64,000 nt of DNA from NCBI GenBank assembly GCA_013397865.1, contig VZTI01001000.1, forward strand, positions 237,742 to 301,741. The letters are read 5' to 3'. A program made the position numbers and the translations under genes. Below are positions 1-14,900 of the stretch, piece by piece. A model generated the notes under the pieces. That model did not search any database and had not been told where the DNA came from. It saw only the letters and a program-made list of their open reading frames with translations. The stretch's first letter is position 1; every line of letters starts with the position of its first letter. The stretch comes from Struthidea cinerea (taxonomy: Eukaryota; Chordata; Aves; Passeriformes; Corcoracidae).

Positions 1-3000
1 TGGTAATGTTTCATGTAAATGTAAGCTCTAGCATAGAACACACAAAAGTTTCTTGTCAGATCCTTACCATAGATTTTTGTCTACTTCAGATGCTTGATGT
101 TCCTGTTCATGAAACCGAATTTCTGCACATGTAAAAAGACATATTGGATTTAAACACCTTCCCAACTGACTTTCATAAGAATAATCGTTAATTTAAACAC
201 CTCCTGAAAGGCACATTTTTTTAAATATACAAGGTCAAACTGTATCCTGATCATAGAGCAGGATAGAGGAAAAACATTGAAGTGAGCAAAACAACCATGG
301 GTAACAAAGCTGTCCTTTCAAAACTTGTGGTTCTGTGCCATGGATTTCTAGATCTGAGATATGTGTTCAACTTCCAAACAGCATATTCTTGACCTATGTC
401 AGGGAGCCAAGACCATAGTATTTGGATTTCGCAATCCGCTTTTCTTCTGTCTTCCTTCCAAGCGTAGCAGGAGACTCCCTACGCACTTCATTACCAAAAA
501 TTGTAGTGAACTTCCATCTATCTTGGGGGAATGTTACATGAAATACAGTAACCTATATATTGAAGGACCAATGGGATGATCTGAAGTATTACTGAACAGC
601 TCTACAGCTCAGTCACCCTGTCAAATTACCATACTCTGCGTACTACAACTTCATGCAAATAGTGAGCAGTGTTTTTCATAAAGTTTGTGGTGAAGGCTTT
701 AGGTAGGCTGACCAAACTTGCAATTATGGGTTTATCTCCAGCTCCACTATCGCTAATTATTGCTCAAGTTCTGGATTTATCACGTGGCTAGCAGTTGTTT
801 TCACTGCAAAGTAAAATGCAATGAAAATAGCACAGAGTAGGCATACAAGGTGATTTTTGTCTGTGAGTTAGTTAATACATCTCTAGTAGAGCATTATCCA
901 AAATGCCCTGTACCCCCTCAAACAACGATAGTTCTAGAATAAAAGCAAATATTGACACTCCAGTAATGTTTGCCCAGCAATCAGTGAGTGGTATATACAT
1001 CATTCAGGACATCTTTGTTGCAGGTATCTATTAGGAAAATTGGGAACTGAGGTCCTCCAATTAGGAGTATATAATAAATGCTGACATCAAACATGTCCAC
1101 TCTGTGAGTCCTTCTTAAGTTATACATTCATCTCATTTTCAGTCAGTACTACTTGAAACTCTTACTCCAGTTGACTACCTCCCAGTATCCATACCTTCCA
1201 CTTTAATGTTATCTCCCACATGTGAAAATAGATGTCTGTCACCCTAGGTCCACAAAACATCCGCCAGTTCTGCCTCCAAAAATGATCAGTACCAGCTTTA
1301 TCAAAGAGCATAGTCCTGCATCTGAGGAGATATTGAAAATACGCTGCCACGGAATCTTTCCTCCTATGCCTTTTAAATGCATGGTGTCCTGATATAGACT
1401 TCATATACTTTGATTACATTACATCCATCTTCTTCCTGAAAACACTTGTTTCCTTCTCTCTGCTTGACTAAGATTGGTCTTCCTGTGTACAAAAATGTTG
1501 AGATTTGAAAATAAAGGGCTGGAGTCTTGAGTAAATTCTCCTTCACCACTTCATATTGCTGGGGAGGCAAGGGAGTCAGCAGTACTCTTCAAACAGTGAG
1601 GGCTGGGCTTCCAGCTCTTTTGTGTCACTGGAGCACGCAAAGCAGTTACAGATTAGTGCAGCGAACCCCACACGCTCAGTGAATGAAAGCTGGTTCCAGT
1701 TGTTTGTTTCTGCAGCGCAGGGGATTTAGAACCTCTTACAGGAGAGATTCAGCAATCATTCTAAGCAACTCCATCAAGGACAGATTGCTAGTCTGTTTCC
1801 TGTATGCTATTTTCTCATTCTGTTAGCATCCATAAATGTCTCAATATCCAGCATTTTTCCATTACGACCTTTATAATTTTTCACTGCTTCTTCCAGGACA
1901 AATACTTGCTGTGGAAAGATGAATCTGATTGGCTTTTCTTTTTTTAAGATTGTAGCCTTTTCCTTTCCTTCTTTTCTCATAGCTTTATTATTGTTTTTGG
2001 TATCTGAGTCACAAAAAAATGTTACAAAAAGGGTATTTACAGTATAATGAGGTTCAATGGTGTTGAAAGCTAAAGTTCATTAGCCTCACATTTAAGACTA
2101 TTAGAGCAGAGAGGCTGTAGTGAAGCATTGTGTTTGTCATTTGCACAATGTTTCTGAAAAGCAGACAGTGCAGATTCTCCGGACACTTACTGGCTTCCTT
2201 TCTATCCTTGGCGCTCATTCTCATTTGCAATAGCGTCCAATATTGCAGAATGGAGATTGATGGAACCATTCAGCAGTGTCAGCAAGTGTACGTCACCTCT
2301 GCTCTGACCATCACCAAAGTTACCAGGAGAATGAGTCAGAAAGGATTTGAGCAAAAGATGTTGTCAGTACCATAGTGACCATGCAGTTGCTAAGGATGTG
2401 ATTAGCACTCCGATTGCAGGAACGGGAGAGTTAATTGCTATGTCCTCATTCCATTTCTCTAGGGGAATACCTGTTTGCAAGTTCTACAAGACAAAAAACC
2501 CTCTGCCTCTTGATTTTACAGCATCTGAAGCCAGCACCTGGTTGACCCTGAACATCTCCATTATGAAACTGGAATATGTAACTGTTATCCTCTAAGAGCA
2601 GCACATGCAATTCTAAAATCTGCCCTTTTACTCTGTTTTTATTTGCTGTATTTCCCCCTCTCATGTACAACATTCACTTACTCATTCCCCTCTGGAAGTT
2701 TGATAGCTTTTTTTTTCTGTAAATCTGAAATGCAGCTAATAAACTGAAGAAGGCTCAGGGAAATGAACTAAAATGTCTAGTGGGAAGAAAAATGGCACTG
2801 TAAGGAACGGATTAAAAAAAAAAAAAAGCTCAGTGTAATGGAGATTGATCACTCAATGTGTCCATGCCCTCAAATAAAACTGAGTGAATTTAACATGTTA
2901 GGTTACAGTTAAGAAGCTGAGTTGTTTATGTGGATAAAATACAATTTCAGATTAACATGGGGAGCCATTTATTTATTTTTGCATATGTGAGTCATTTAGT

Positions 3001-3869
3001 CAGTCCCTTTATATGAGTGAAAATATGTTTATTTTCCCACTCCCTGCTGGTGTGTGTTCTATTAATATCCCACTAGTTGCAATAGATGGATACACTAGAA
3101 ACTATTTGGTGTTGAGTTTGTTTTTCACGTTTCTTTTTTTCTTTTTCTCTTTTTTTTTCTTCAGGAAGCTATTTTTATAAACCAGTTCAAAAGCCCCCAG
3201 GCACTTTTCATACAAGTTTTCCTCCATTTTTGAAACAGGGCTTAACCCTGCAATAACAATCCACAAGGAAGCAGTATCCTGTGTAAGGTCTGAGATGTTT
3301 TTTATCCCTTTCAGACAAGATGGAAGTAACACTGTATTTCCCTAGCTTCCCAAAACAAAGCATTGGGCACTCAGAAGTGGCCCCACTTCCAACTGCTTCT
3401 ATTTGATTAAAAAAAAAGCTGGAAGCTATCAAAAGAGATGCTAAAATTATTTAAAAAGGAATGATGTTGTGAGATACATGGGTGCCTGTTGTTTACCACC
3501 AACCACAACTATTACCCCCCCCACCCTCACTAAGGACATTCCTGGTAGCTGCTGCCACAGCTGTTGCCCCTTTCCTCATGGCAGAAGATAATGGAACACT
3601 GATAAATTTTTTCCTTTTTATGCTCCCCATAAACTCTTGGAGTTGTTTCTCTTTCCTCTGCCCTTCCTATAACTCTGTTTGGATTTTAGTAAATTATGGA
3701 CACTCCAAGAAGGGATCTACTGCCGTGTCATGCTTGGTGCTGTACAAACAGACTACAATGAGGATACTAAAGAACTTATTATCTGAAGAGCTGAGGCACA
3801 ACAGGTTTACAAAGGAAATCAGCGAATAAAATGGATGTGAAGTGTTCCCAGCTGAGGGAGGTAACAGGC

Positions 3870-3990
3870 GGATGAGAGCTCAAAGTCCAGGAGCTGGAGC
3901 CAGAAGATCTGACTTTCAAATCTAACTCAGCTGTTCTTGCTTATGTTAAAATGATGGGGGAATTAAAGCAATGATACTTGAGGAAAATTC
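3870..3990 (+). repeat. Possible MIR-like SINE relic
   Basis: The stretch with gagccagaagatctgac, then tcaaatctaactcagc, then ttaaaatgatgggg follows the order of the MIR core (gagccagac...ggttcgaatcc...gtaaaatgggg), with an internal deletion. It is very diverged and the boundaries are approximate. Confidence 0.3.
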
Positions 3991-5602
3991 CTTCCCTGTG
4001 ATGGAGGTAAGGGGAATTGTACTGTCGGTTTCAGGCAGTTATCTTTGGGCTCCTGAACTCACATTGTGCTATTCCTGCTGTCTATAGCAAAGCAGGATGG
4101 CAATGAAAATGAAATCTGCTTCACACCCTCAGCCAGCATGACCCAGTTAGCTTGCAGCAGACATCAATCAGGATGTTTGCCTCTGCCTGTGACTGAGCAG
4201 CAAGCCTGCTCTAGTGTCCCTGGCTTGGCTCTTGCTTTGCCCCCCATTTGTCTACCATTTGAAACATGTCACTCTCCTTGTGCTGCATACTGTCTAGGTT
4301 GCAAGGTATGTGCTATCTATGGAGAAGAGGAACTGTCTTTGTTTTAAATGTCACTATACCTTTTACAGCATGGCCATGACCTTTTGGTATTGGTCTTAAG
4401 AGCTACAGAAATAGAAATTAATACATAAATTCTCACAACTTTACAATAAAGGAAGGGTGGGCTGGTCATGACCCTGTGTCTTCAACCATAGGTTGTCACT
4501 CCATGATAGAACACATATTTTGAATGTAACCTCATCTGCTTTCTTCTTTTGGGAAAGTGCTTTTGTCTCTTTGTTCTTTCTTGACCATATATTTTGGTTC
4601 ACATGCAACCCATCTATGTCCTTGCCCCTGCCAGTGGGAGGACAGTAATTTTGAAAGGGCATTAATGATCTTATAATTTTGTCCATGCTTCAGATAGATC
4701 ATTGAAAGTGGCAGCTCTTCCAAAGATACCACTGGATCATAAGCAAATGTTATATAAAGGTGAAGAGCTACATATTCTGCTCCACTGGCTTATGCAAACA
4801 GATAGGAAGACATGAACAAGCTTCCTGGAGTGGAATCTAAAAAGACGAGTGACAGGGAGCTACAGATAGGAAGAATGCATTGGAAAAGAAAGCAGGAAAT
4901 TAAGAACAGCTATAATGGTGTCAGTCCTACTTTCCTAAAGTCCAAGGGAGATGTGTCAGCATCTACAAATAAGAGCAAGATCAAGACATAAGAACTTATC
5001 CCCTCATTGCCTGCCACTTGCAGTGGATAGGCTGATATTGTCTGCTTTCTCAGTCACTTCATTCAGCTAAGGAAATAATCATGGTAAAACGTGTTATATG
5101 TCTTCCCCAGGAACAAGTTCACAACATCTGAGTGTTTTTGATCTAGGACATAATTTTCCTCTGGTGTTACTAGCAAAATCGGTGGTATAACCTTATGAGT
5201 CATCTTGTACAGCAGAAGTTTTTGAACGTGTTCTGCTTCCTAATGCTGCATAACTTTTAATAAGTCTTTTTCCAAAGTCCTCAGGCCCTAGGAAGCCAAT
5301 TTATAACACATCCCTTTTTAAATACATGTGCCAGAAACCCACACTTTCAGCACGTCAAGAACAGGAGCCTGATGTTAATTTCTTAAACCTGTAGCTGGGA
5401 TCCTAAAATAAGAACCAGAATTTTCAAGAGATTTGAAATCTAAAGAGCTTCAACCCATTATTAAGATATTACATATTTGGTCCTTTTGATAAGCCAGAAA
5501 ATGGCAAAAGACAGGGCTTGTACTGCAGGATTAATTTTCTACCATGTGTGAAGTGTTGTACAGCATTTCACACTGGTTTCTCTTTAGAGTGATAGTCATC
5601 AC

Positions 5603-5740
5603 TCCAGTCATTAGAAGACTGGACCAGAATCCAGGAGTTTTCAGCATCTCTTATTGTTGACCAGAGGTCTTGGCTGCAGTTTCACCTTCTATAAAATGAA
5701 AGGTGGGAAGGGGTGATAAAAATGTAAGGGGAAGAGAGGA
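5603..5740 (+). repeat. Ancient MIR-like SINE relic
   Basis: The sequence contains actggaccagaatccagg, then cttggctgcagtttcacc, then ttctataaaatgaaag. These correspond in order to the MIR-type core (ggactcaggagacctggg ... cctcagtttcc ... tctgtaaaatgggg). The copy is old and truncated at both ends, and the call rests on motif order only. Confidence 0.4.
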
Positions 5741-8700
5741 AATTATGATGACCAGTCTTAGAAAGCAGGTTGAGATTTCTGATGAAAACATGGCAGAAAA
5801 GTTATTGTGGGGCTCCATAATCATATCAAACTAGAATGTGTACAAACAGCCTCCCTGGGAAAAGGATAATTTGTTCTTATATTTACATGGGGAAGTAAGT
5901 ATAATTATTATAGGACTGCACTGTCCTAATGTATTGACAGGGAATTTGCTGCTCTGTTTTATGACTCTGTCTTACAACCAACCCTCTGGCTCAGAAGTCA
6001 TTGCCCAGTTACATGATTCTGCTGGAGAAACTTCTGTTACTGCTCCAAAGACACAAAAAATAAGTCTATACTACCTGGCTTTTGGAGAGCAAACTCTGTC
6101 TGTGCCTGAAAAATTACTTTCTTGGCAACTATTTATACTAATAAAGCATGTTCCTTGTGTGGGAGCAGATCTCAGGAGGCAAGAGCATTCAGCATTCTAT
6201 AACTTGTGATAGCAGTGGCAGGACTGGGCCTTGCTGAGATTTTTTTCAATTTTATTTTCTTTGTGGAGTTTTTTTCATGACTAGCAGTCTCCTAAGCAAC
6301 AAAATGGGTAGGAGGAAAAATAGCAACTAGGCCAATAACAAAACTAAGGGAAATCCCTGCCTGAGTCATTATAGGAAGGGGAATTAGCAGTCCCCTTGAG
6401 CCTCGTGACACTTATTCAACAGAAAAAGTTGTTCAAAATATCATCCTGTCATCTGATGAAGATGTGGGGTATGTGCTTAACAGATCTTCCTTAATGTAGA
6501 ACAAAACTCCCTCCTTGCCTTCTGTTTGCTTTTTAAAAAGCAGTAGTGTAACAATTGAAGAGTGAGACAGTCTTTTCAGCAGGAGCTAAATTTGTAGAAA
6601 CCAGCTTTTATTCCCAGATTGCCTCTAAATTGGAAAAAAGCTCATAATTTCTACAGGCTTGCTCTTTCTTTTCAAGCCACAAAAGGGAGCAGAATCTGAC
6701 TCTTCAGTCACTTCCATAAGGGCAGCTTCTGCATAGCTTACAGCTTCCTCATTTCTCACAGGCCTCATCTCAGATCTGTCTGAAGGATGTGGTTTCTTAG
6801 GGCTGACGCTTGCTTTATCTCTAAGCATTTATCCTGATGCCCTAATCATGTTCCTACAAAACTGAAACTTGTTAAAGTGTGTTTCTAGAGCATGCAATGG
6901 TCAGCTCTGACTTAACACTTCCACAGGAAGCCACAGTGCAACGCATAAGGTCTTTCAGTCTGTCCAACTTCCCAAAGTATCAAAGAACTCTCAGAACAAC
7001 CTTTGGCTGAACTCAGGTACGTCCAAAAACATACACCAGTTTATGAAGGTGCCACCCTTACTCTAAATGCCCTGCAGGCTCTTTCCTATTTTTGAGGGCT
7101 TTCAGCACATGCATTACATTAGTCAACATGCAGTGTAAGTTACACGTTGATCTTGGCTCTTCTTCTGTATGACATTTTGCATGGTTTCTCAGTATTGGAG
7201 CTTCTTTTCTCGTCATCCCCTTGTGGTTTTGTTAAGGCCTTTTCATCTTGGTAATGCAATTACCAGCTATGTCTAATAATCCTCAACATTTTTACAGAAA
7301 ACAATAATACAACCAAGCAGAGGAATTAATGAAATCTAGTTTTCTCAGAAATTGTGTCCCTGCCCACACACAGTCTGTAACCCACTTCTCAATTTCCATC
7401 ATAAGTGTGCCAAAAGGCACCCGCAATTTCCTCTGCTCTTCTCTTGGAAAGGCCCCCCAGCTCTTTTCAAACAAGTCCTAATTACTGACCTCAATGTGCA
7501 CCCCTTTCCCTCTTAAAAGCACAAACATGGGGTTTGTACTCCATGCAGCCACCTTTTCTTATGGAGCTTGCAGGAACTTCTTGCTTTTGTGACCTCTTTC
7601 ACATTGCCAGTTTGTCTGAAGGCAGCCAGCTGGTTCACAAGTTATTAAGGAGAGGCTGAGATATAGACAGTGTGATCTCTCAGGCCTTATTTCTTGAGGA
7701 AAAGAGGATAAAAACAGAAGGTGATTAGAGCCCAAGTGTTTATGTCTATGGCCCTGGGCTTTTAGAGCCATCGTTATCCCATAGACTTGGTGATTTTGTT
7801 GAGGAGTTATGATGTGTACTCCTGCATATTATCTAATCATTACATTTTATCATCATCCACTAAGGACAATATAAATGTTTTAGTATAATGGCTGATTTGT
7901 CTAGTTGGCTGTGAGAGACTGGGAGTTGCATTAACAAAGGCAACAATTCCTTTCTTTTTAAAACAGCTTGGAAGTTTCCAGGGACCTTGTCTGACTCCTG
8001 ATTCCCCTCCCTTACTGTTGCCTGTCTTCTAAATTGGCACATGTAGCCAAAAGTGCCCGCTGCCCAAGGAGTAGATGGCATGGCTTCCTGTAGGGCTGTC
8101 AACATAGTTCTTTTAATCAGTCAGGGATTTGTTGCTGAATGAAACAAATCTCCCCCGGACATCTTTCAAGTGAATGGTTTCCACAGAATTCCCTACCCAA
8201 TTTGCCGTGGGAAAATGGGTAAAAAAGGTTTTAGAAATCAAGCTGTGGACTCAAGCGTGTTAGGATTTACAGGGTCAGATCCAGCATTGCTAGGGCCAGG
8301 AGAAATCTGACTATGGACTCAGTGAGTGCAGGATTAAGCCCATTGCCACTTAGCTACCATGGTGACAGAAACCTTAGAAATTTCTTAGACACTGCTGGTG
8401 TGCTGGACTAATTTCAAGCTTAAATTTGGAATAATTGGTACAACAAGTTTAACACTGCCTTTTAAATTATAGTCAGCTATCTTTTCTCCTTGAACATATT
8501 AAACAATACTTTTTTTACGATATTTACATCTTGGAAGTATATTGTGATTTTACAAATTCTCTTCCTTTTCATCTAGAAAAAATGACTACTCAACAAAGAG
8601 GATGATTTCTCCTTACAAAGCTTCTGTTTCCACTCTTTGGTTTAGAAAATGCTATTGTTCTTTAGTGGAGAGTCCTCTGAGACACTCTGGCTTTCTGTGA

Positions 8701-8896
8701 GGTCAAAACTCCTCACCAGCTCACTGCAGCCCCTCCTTACACAGCATCACATTAATGTTCCTGGTGAGTTTCTCTCAAGTATTTGTGTGTTTTAAGCTGA
8801 GAGAGAGGTGGCGTCAGTAATTTCAACATGTCAACATTTGGGTTTAGTCCTCTAAGTAAAACCTGCTGCACTTCATATAGAAATCTAAGGTGCCTC

Positions 8897-8940
8897 AAAA
8901 AAAAAAAAAAGGGACCTAAAAAAAAAAAAAAAAAAAAAAA
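8897..8940 (+). repeat. Double poly-A tract
   Basis: A run of 14 A, a short gggacct spacer and a run of about 23 A. No retroposed gene or LINE tail was recognised upstream, so it is scored as a simple repeat, not as the end of a retrocopy. Confidence 0.85.
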
Positions 8941-11900
8941 GTGATGTTTAATTAGGGTGTGTTTCACTAGAATACCTATTAAACATTCTATCAAATGCTT
9001 TTCATGTTTTTTCTTTAGAAAAGCAGAATGAGAAATTTGCACTACATTACTAAAAATACTATGTGGAAGAACTGTGATAGGCAAAAAATATTGATTAGCT
9101 CTAGGATGCTATGCATTTTCAGAGTAGACCTGTGCTTAAAACAATTTCTTTTCCTTTGAAACCTTTTTTTTCATTTTAAAGCTTCATGTCTCAGTTTGAA
9201 TACAGGGCTGTGAGTAGGGCCCATTCTGTGCTCTGTGGTCCATCTTGCCAGGTACCTTGTGCAAGTGGGTTCTCTTTCCCTTCAGTTTACGTGTGTTTTT
9301 TTGAGTAGTCTCATTTTCTGCTAAGAGTAAGACTTTGAGTACCATGTGGGCTTCACTGTGGTGGCCTCACTGGAGGTACCGAAATCACATAAAGATTGCA
9401 AAATTTTTTTTTGCATAAAAATTGAATTTGCTGTTGAAATAGAACCCAAAAATAGTTCTGCAGTAGGTGTTGTTGCATTTGATGTACAGGGAGGTAAAAT
9501 AAATGGTGTCTATCCCTGAAAATTTACAGCATGGAAAAGTGCCATGTTAGCCGATTCAGAAAATAAATAGTTCATTCTTTTCTGGTCATTTTTCCATCAA
9601 CATAGATCCTCTAAGAAGACCTTCAGCTGGACTGAAGAATAACATCAGTGGGACTGACCAGACTGCCCAGTTTGAATGATCCTACAACAGTAGGTGTAGG
9701 GTTAGAACAAGCATTGTCTAAACAGCTAGCTTAATTAGAGAACTCAAATGGAGTTTCTGATTTTCCTTGGCAGATAGCTGAAGAACTCAATCTTCTGCTG
9801 ACACTACAAAGAAAGCATACAGTAGATAAATATCAGATTCCTAGTAGCCTGGAAAAATCCCATATATTGCTACTGAATAAAACCTTCATGACCCATCTTA
9901 TCCATACAGTCTTAAGGAAGTGACAGTTTCTGGAACTTACTCTTTTTTAATCCCTGGGACACTGTGTCACAAGATAATCAATAGGTGAAGCCAGAGGCTG
10001 TCTTGGATCCTCGGAAGTCCATGAGATCCACAGAAGTAACTAAGAAAAGTAAAATTAGCTGAACGAAACAAGTATATATATGAAAAATGTATCTGCTGAA
10101 CAGAGTCATACACATTGGAAAAGGTTGAAAACTGAAGGTTAAACATACAACTCCACAGTTTGAAGGAGAACACAGAAGAGGAGAGCTTGAGACTTTATTA
10201 ACTCAAGTAGACAACCATGCCCAGAAATGTACCCCAGAGAGCAATCCTAGGAGATAGATAGTCCTCCGTTTTCCATTTCTAACTTCTTTGATTCCACACA
10301 TTTCTGTGTCCTTTAAATAGAATAGGACTCCTATCAATCTCTTGATCTGTTCTGCTGGCACACACAGTGACAGTCCTTTGAAGCCATAAGGGTTTTACTG
10401 ACTTTTTTTCCTAAAAAATGTGTCCAAACTGCTTTTGGATTCACTCTTTCTCCACCTCATCCTCCTGCTACTTCTTCCCATTTCTTTGCTGATTGCATCA
10501 CATGACTTCTCTCCCACTTGCAAGATATATGCTTTACTTTATAACGTTTCTCATGCACTAAAAAAAATGCTAAGTCATGCTGTTACCAGAGCTGGAAGGT
10601 CTAGCCTTCCTCCAACTGGTATACCCATCACATGTAGCAGCCATCATGTGAACTTTAAATATAGATTATTGTTATGGAACTTGTATTACCTTGGCTGTTT
10701 GTCCAGTTTGTCCTTGATAACTCAGGGTCACAAAGAATGAGTAATACTCTAGTCCTACCTAAAAAGACACAGGATCATCATGATGGAGATGGCCTTAGCA
10801 TTCAAGAATCCTTTAAATTTGTCACTCCAAATTATATGAAAAAATTGTTTTGATTGCTTTACATGAATAACTGCTATTAAACTTTATTCTTCATCTTGCT
10901 CCTTCCCAAGACTGGTATTATTTCCCAGTTGCTTGGATGCTAAGAATATCCTTGGATAATGTTTTGGGGATATAAGGCACTAACAAGTTTCTGAAATGAA
11001 TGGGATTTTCTGGATAGCAGACGAAATACATCAGGATAGATTTGTCCATGCACAAGTGGCTTAATACCTGTCTCTGAGATGGGAGCAATGCCAAGTAATG
11101 CATTTTGTGCAGTCTTGTGCAACCATTTCCCCAATAGAATTATATTCTTCTGGTGTGGGATGGTTTGTTATCCCTGTGTATGACCTTTTTATAATATTTC
11201 CTAGTCAACTGTTTGACTCCAAGATGGCTTTCCCGCGTTTCTACATCTAGATAATGACCTGTTTAAGTGTTTTACCCATCATGCCGTGATTGGTTCAGAC
11301 CAATGTCACAGGTAACTGGTGAAGTAAATACCAACGAATTCACAAGCAATTCCAGCAACAGAAGTGGTCAGTCACAAGGGACACTGTTAATCCAAATGAA
11401 GACTCATTTTTCAAGTGGAAGCTAAAGCATAAGCCCCCACAAAACCTGAGTAAAAAAGTCTCTTTCCTTTGTTTTTAACTGGATAGTTTGGGGAAAAAAA
11501 ATCCCAAGAGGCAAATCTAAAGACTTTGCAGAAACAGTGACTGAAGTGAGAAGATAAAATTTGGAGTAAAGTGGCCTTTTTCATAGATTCATACGTTTCT
11601 CTTTTGTGTTTAGAAACTAGGAACACAGATATAAAACACAAACTTACATTTTTTGTGTGTTAGACAATGGCACTGGATGGGGAGTACTTGCTGCAGTCCA
11701 TTGAATGACCTGCCCTGGCACAAGCAGTAAATGGCATAAAGGCCTGCACTGCAGTCTCAGGATGGGAACTTCTGTTATGTGTCGCTGGCAAGTAGACTTC
11801 TACACCTAATTATCACAGAGTGTGTTGCCTACTTGTGTGTTCCTTGCTTTCCGTTTATTGCTTGTGCTCAGTATCTCCCTCATTAATTTCATCCTTCTTC

Positions 11901-14900
11901 TGCCCTGTGCCTCACTAATCAGAGCTAAGTAACATTCATCAGTAATCCTCTTCTTCCTCAGAACTCTCCCAGGTAAAGCTGTATGGGTGTTAGAGAACAG
12001 GAAGAGTTTGCATTTTAAAAACAAGGGCTGTTTTTTTCTAGACACTCATGCTGAAGAAGCTAAAGTGAGGAAAACGGCATGATTAGTCGTTTTGTGACCT
12101 ATCCATTTCCTCTTTCCCACTGCTAAAGACAGTGTACTTACATCTTTGTCAGCACAATAAATCTCCAACATTTTTGCAAATGCTATCCCTTCTCTAGGGA
12201 TTTTCCATTGCAGTTGATACTATGCAATCTTAACCAACTGTCCCTAAATTACATTGCCTTCATTCGAGGCATTCTCAACAACAGAGTGCAGCTGTGATGG
12301 GATGTGCCTTTGGTCGGAGTTCTGAGGTGAATTAAAAGGTGTGATAATGACATTGTATTTACTCTTTCTGCTTGCCACTTCTGAATAGTGCATTCATATT
12401 GTTTGCCAGCTTGCAGAAAAGAAGCGGGTTTTATGAATGCCTACCATGCACATAAACAGACCCCGTGAGGTTTGGCAGGCAGGAGCAAGTGATGACAGGT
12501 TGTTATCAAATTATTCATTTATATTTTATACCAACAAGGATCATACAGATTTGTTGGAAGACAGATACAAGAAATATAAAATGCATTCTAGGCAAGATCT
12601 TCATTAAGAGTACCCAAGTTTACTAATCCTGATGCCCAGTCATAACCCCTGGTACTTTTGTCTTATTATTTGTCCCCTCTCAGCTTAGTGGTAATGAAAA
12701 CAAAGCAGCCTTGGCCAGCCATTTATGAGGAAGGAAACTGTTAGAACAGCATGTCTCAATAAAGCAATAGGGTCTGCTGTGGTTTTGTGTATGATACAAC
12801 TGGACATCCCAGCTACTCAAGGAAACCCAGCTCTAGATGATGCCTAAAGAAGACATGGGAAATGAGATAAAGCTTGTCAGGACCACATGTACCTACAGCT
12901 TGTTGGCTAAAGGGAGCCCAAAACCAACTCAGGATACTCTGATTTTCAGTCAGAGCGTGACCTTTCTGTCTGAAGAAGCGGCCCAGATGACATTTGGAAA
13001 ATTGTCTGGAACACACTGAGAACATCCTTCTGTGTTTCTGAGCAGGTTTTTTCTGGTTAAGACTCTTCCCAATTTTCATACACAGTGAAAGATATTCAAG
13101 TCTGAGAGTTTTTCACTTGAAATAGATTCTGCACAAAAGAATTATATTTGGAGCATAAGCAGCTTATCAGGAAGTAACAACTTGAATTGCAAATGCTTCC
13201 CCAGAAGGTGATCTGCCAGAGGTGTTTTCTACAGTCCCCTCAAAACTGTAGGTTTTTGCTCTTCCATCATGTGATGCTCTAAGAAATGAGGTTACACACG
13301 TTCATTTAATATTATAGTTCCCTTGTGATATGTTCACTTTCCTTAATGAGGGCAGCGTTGCTAACTTGTTAGGAGCTTGAGAACTGTATCAAATTAACAT
13401 AGCATGTAGGAAAAATTAACAGAGAGAGGAGCTCCATGTGTGAAATGAAATGAGATCACTGATCGCCTTTTTGTCAATCTTTATTTTAGTATTACAGACA
13501 AAATGTTAACAAGGATAATATAGAATATTATTACTCAGAACTGGGATGCCCTTGTTTTTTTCAATAACCGAAATGACCAAATGTAATTAAACCTTCACAG
13601 TACCGATTATATAATAAAACAAGCACAGTACAGGTGTTTAACTATGAGAAAGAAAGGGAAGGAGCATGGATCTTGGTAAAACCACTGGGGATAAATGAAT
13701 AGAAGAATCTTCTAGTTTTTCATGGCAACTTTTTGTTTTGCACATGTTTACGTGAGTGAATAGAAAGTCACGCTATCATCTCAGTAGGATAACGCTGTGC
13801 TTCTGCTAATATGCAAGAGACCAGAATGCAGCTCTTTCCATACTTCATCATAAAGCAAAACTGTCAAGGGCCAGAGAAAGCAACAAAGGAATGCAGGAGA
13901 GAGAAAGCCAGGATTTGTGAAGTAAGGGGAGTTTCAGCAGAGACATCCACACTACGTTTTTCTACTAAATTTTCTTTTGCAAAACACGGTTGGTAGAATA
14001 CACCATCTCTGCAGTGATTTTTGTGAGCCATACCTGTCACTCTTTTACTAGTTCAAAAGGTACACAGACAAGTCAGCAAACTGGGAGTGTACGTGAAATG
14101 TAGAGCCCAGGTAAAATTTGTAAACATCAGTTTGCTGCAGCTTTGGCCTTTTAGCGGTTGTGCCTTGCTTGTGCCATGATAGTTCCTAAGAAGGGCAATA
14201 AGCACTCCTTGCAGGACGTCTGTTCTGCAGTGGCAATGGGGGCAAGGTGCTGCTTCCACGCAATGTTCATTTATGATTTCCCTGTGCGAAGGGGGTGAGC
14301 CATTGCTAACAGATCCAGGCATAATCAGTGTGCTGACAGCAGCAGACATTCTTCTAGGTAATGATTATTGCCAAATATATAGTTTTTTTCTCTGGCAAAG
14401 GCTTCCTCTCCACTTCTATGATTCTTGAATGCTGGCAATGCTGGAGGCAAAATCCCCCCATATGCTCTTGCTTCAGTGCCATGTGCAGGGGTATCTTCTC
14501 ATGCCTGATGGATGTTCTTACAACAAGAAAAGCTAGTGAGGGACTGAGTCATTCCACAGAAGCCTGCTAATTAACTTTAGGACATACCTGGTTGTATCTT
14601 GTAGTAATAAACATTTCTGTCAAAAGATACCCACAATCAGCAAAACCAGCTCACTTCCTCTCTGGCTGTAGGCATAGAAGCTGTGCAAGGTTTCTGAATC
14701 CAGTGAAGAAGCCCTGACTGGCATTTTGCTACTGGTGTAGTCGTGGGTTAGGTTTGGAAAACGTTTGGTAGCAGCCCAGGCTTGGGTTGGCTTTGGCAAG
14801 GTCAGTGTGTGGGCATTGTTTCCCAGAGGACACTGCCATCTGCTGCTGGTGGCACCGGGGAGCTTCACTGCAATTTGCCGGCAAATGGCTACAGAACACT

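Noticed and set aside
1..2743. KLF7 3' UTR or last exons at the left end
   Set aside because: Synteny suggests KLF7 nearby, but no C2H2 zinc-finger frame is present and a UTR cannot be recognised without a database.
8897..8940. Poly-A tail of a processed pseudogene
   Set aside because: No coding similarity upstream and no target-site duplication noticed.
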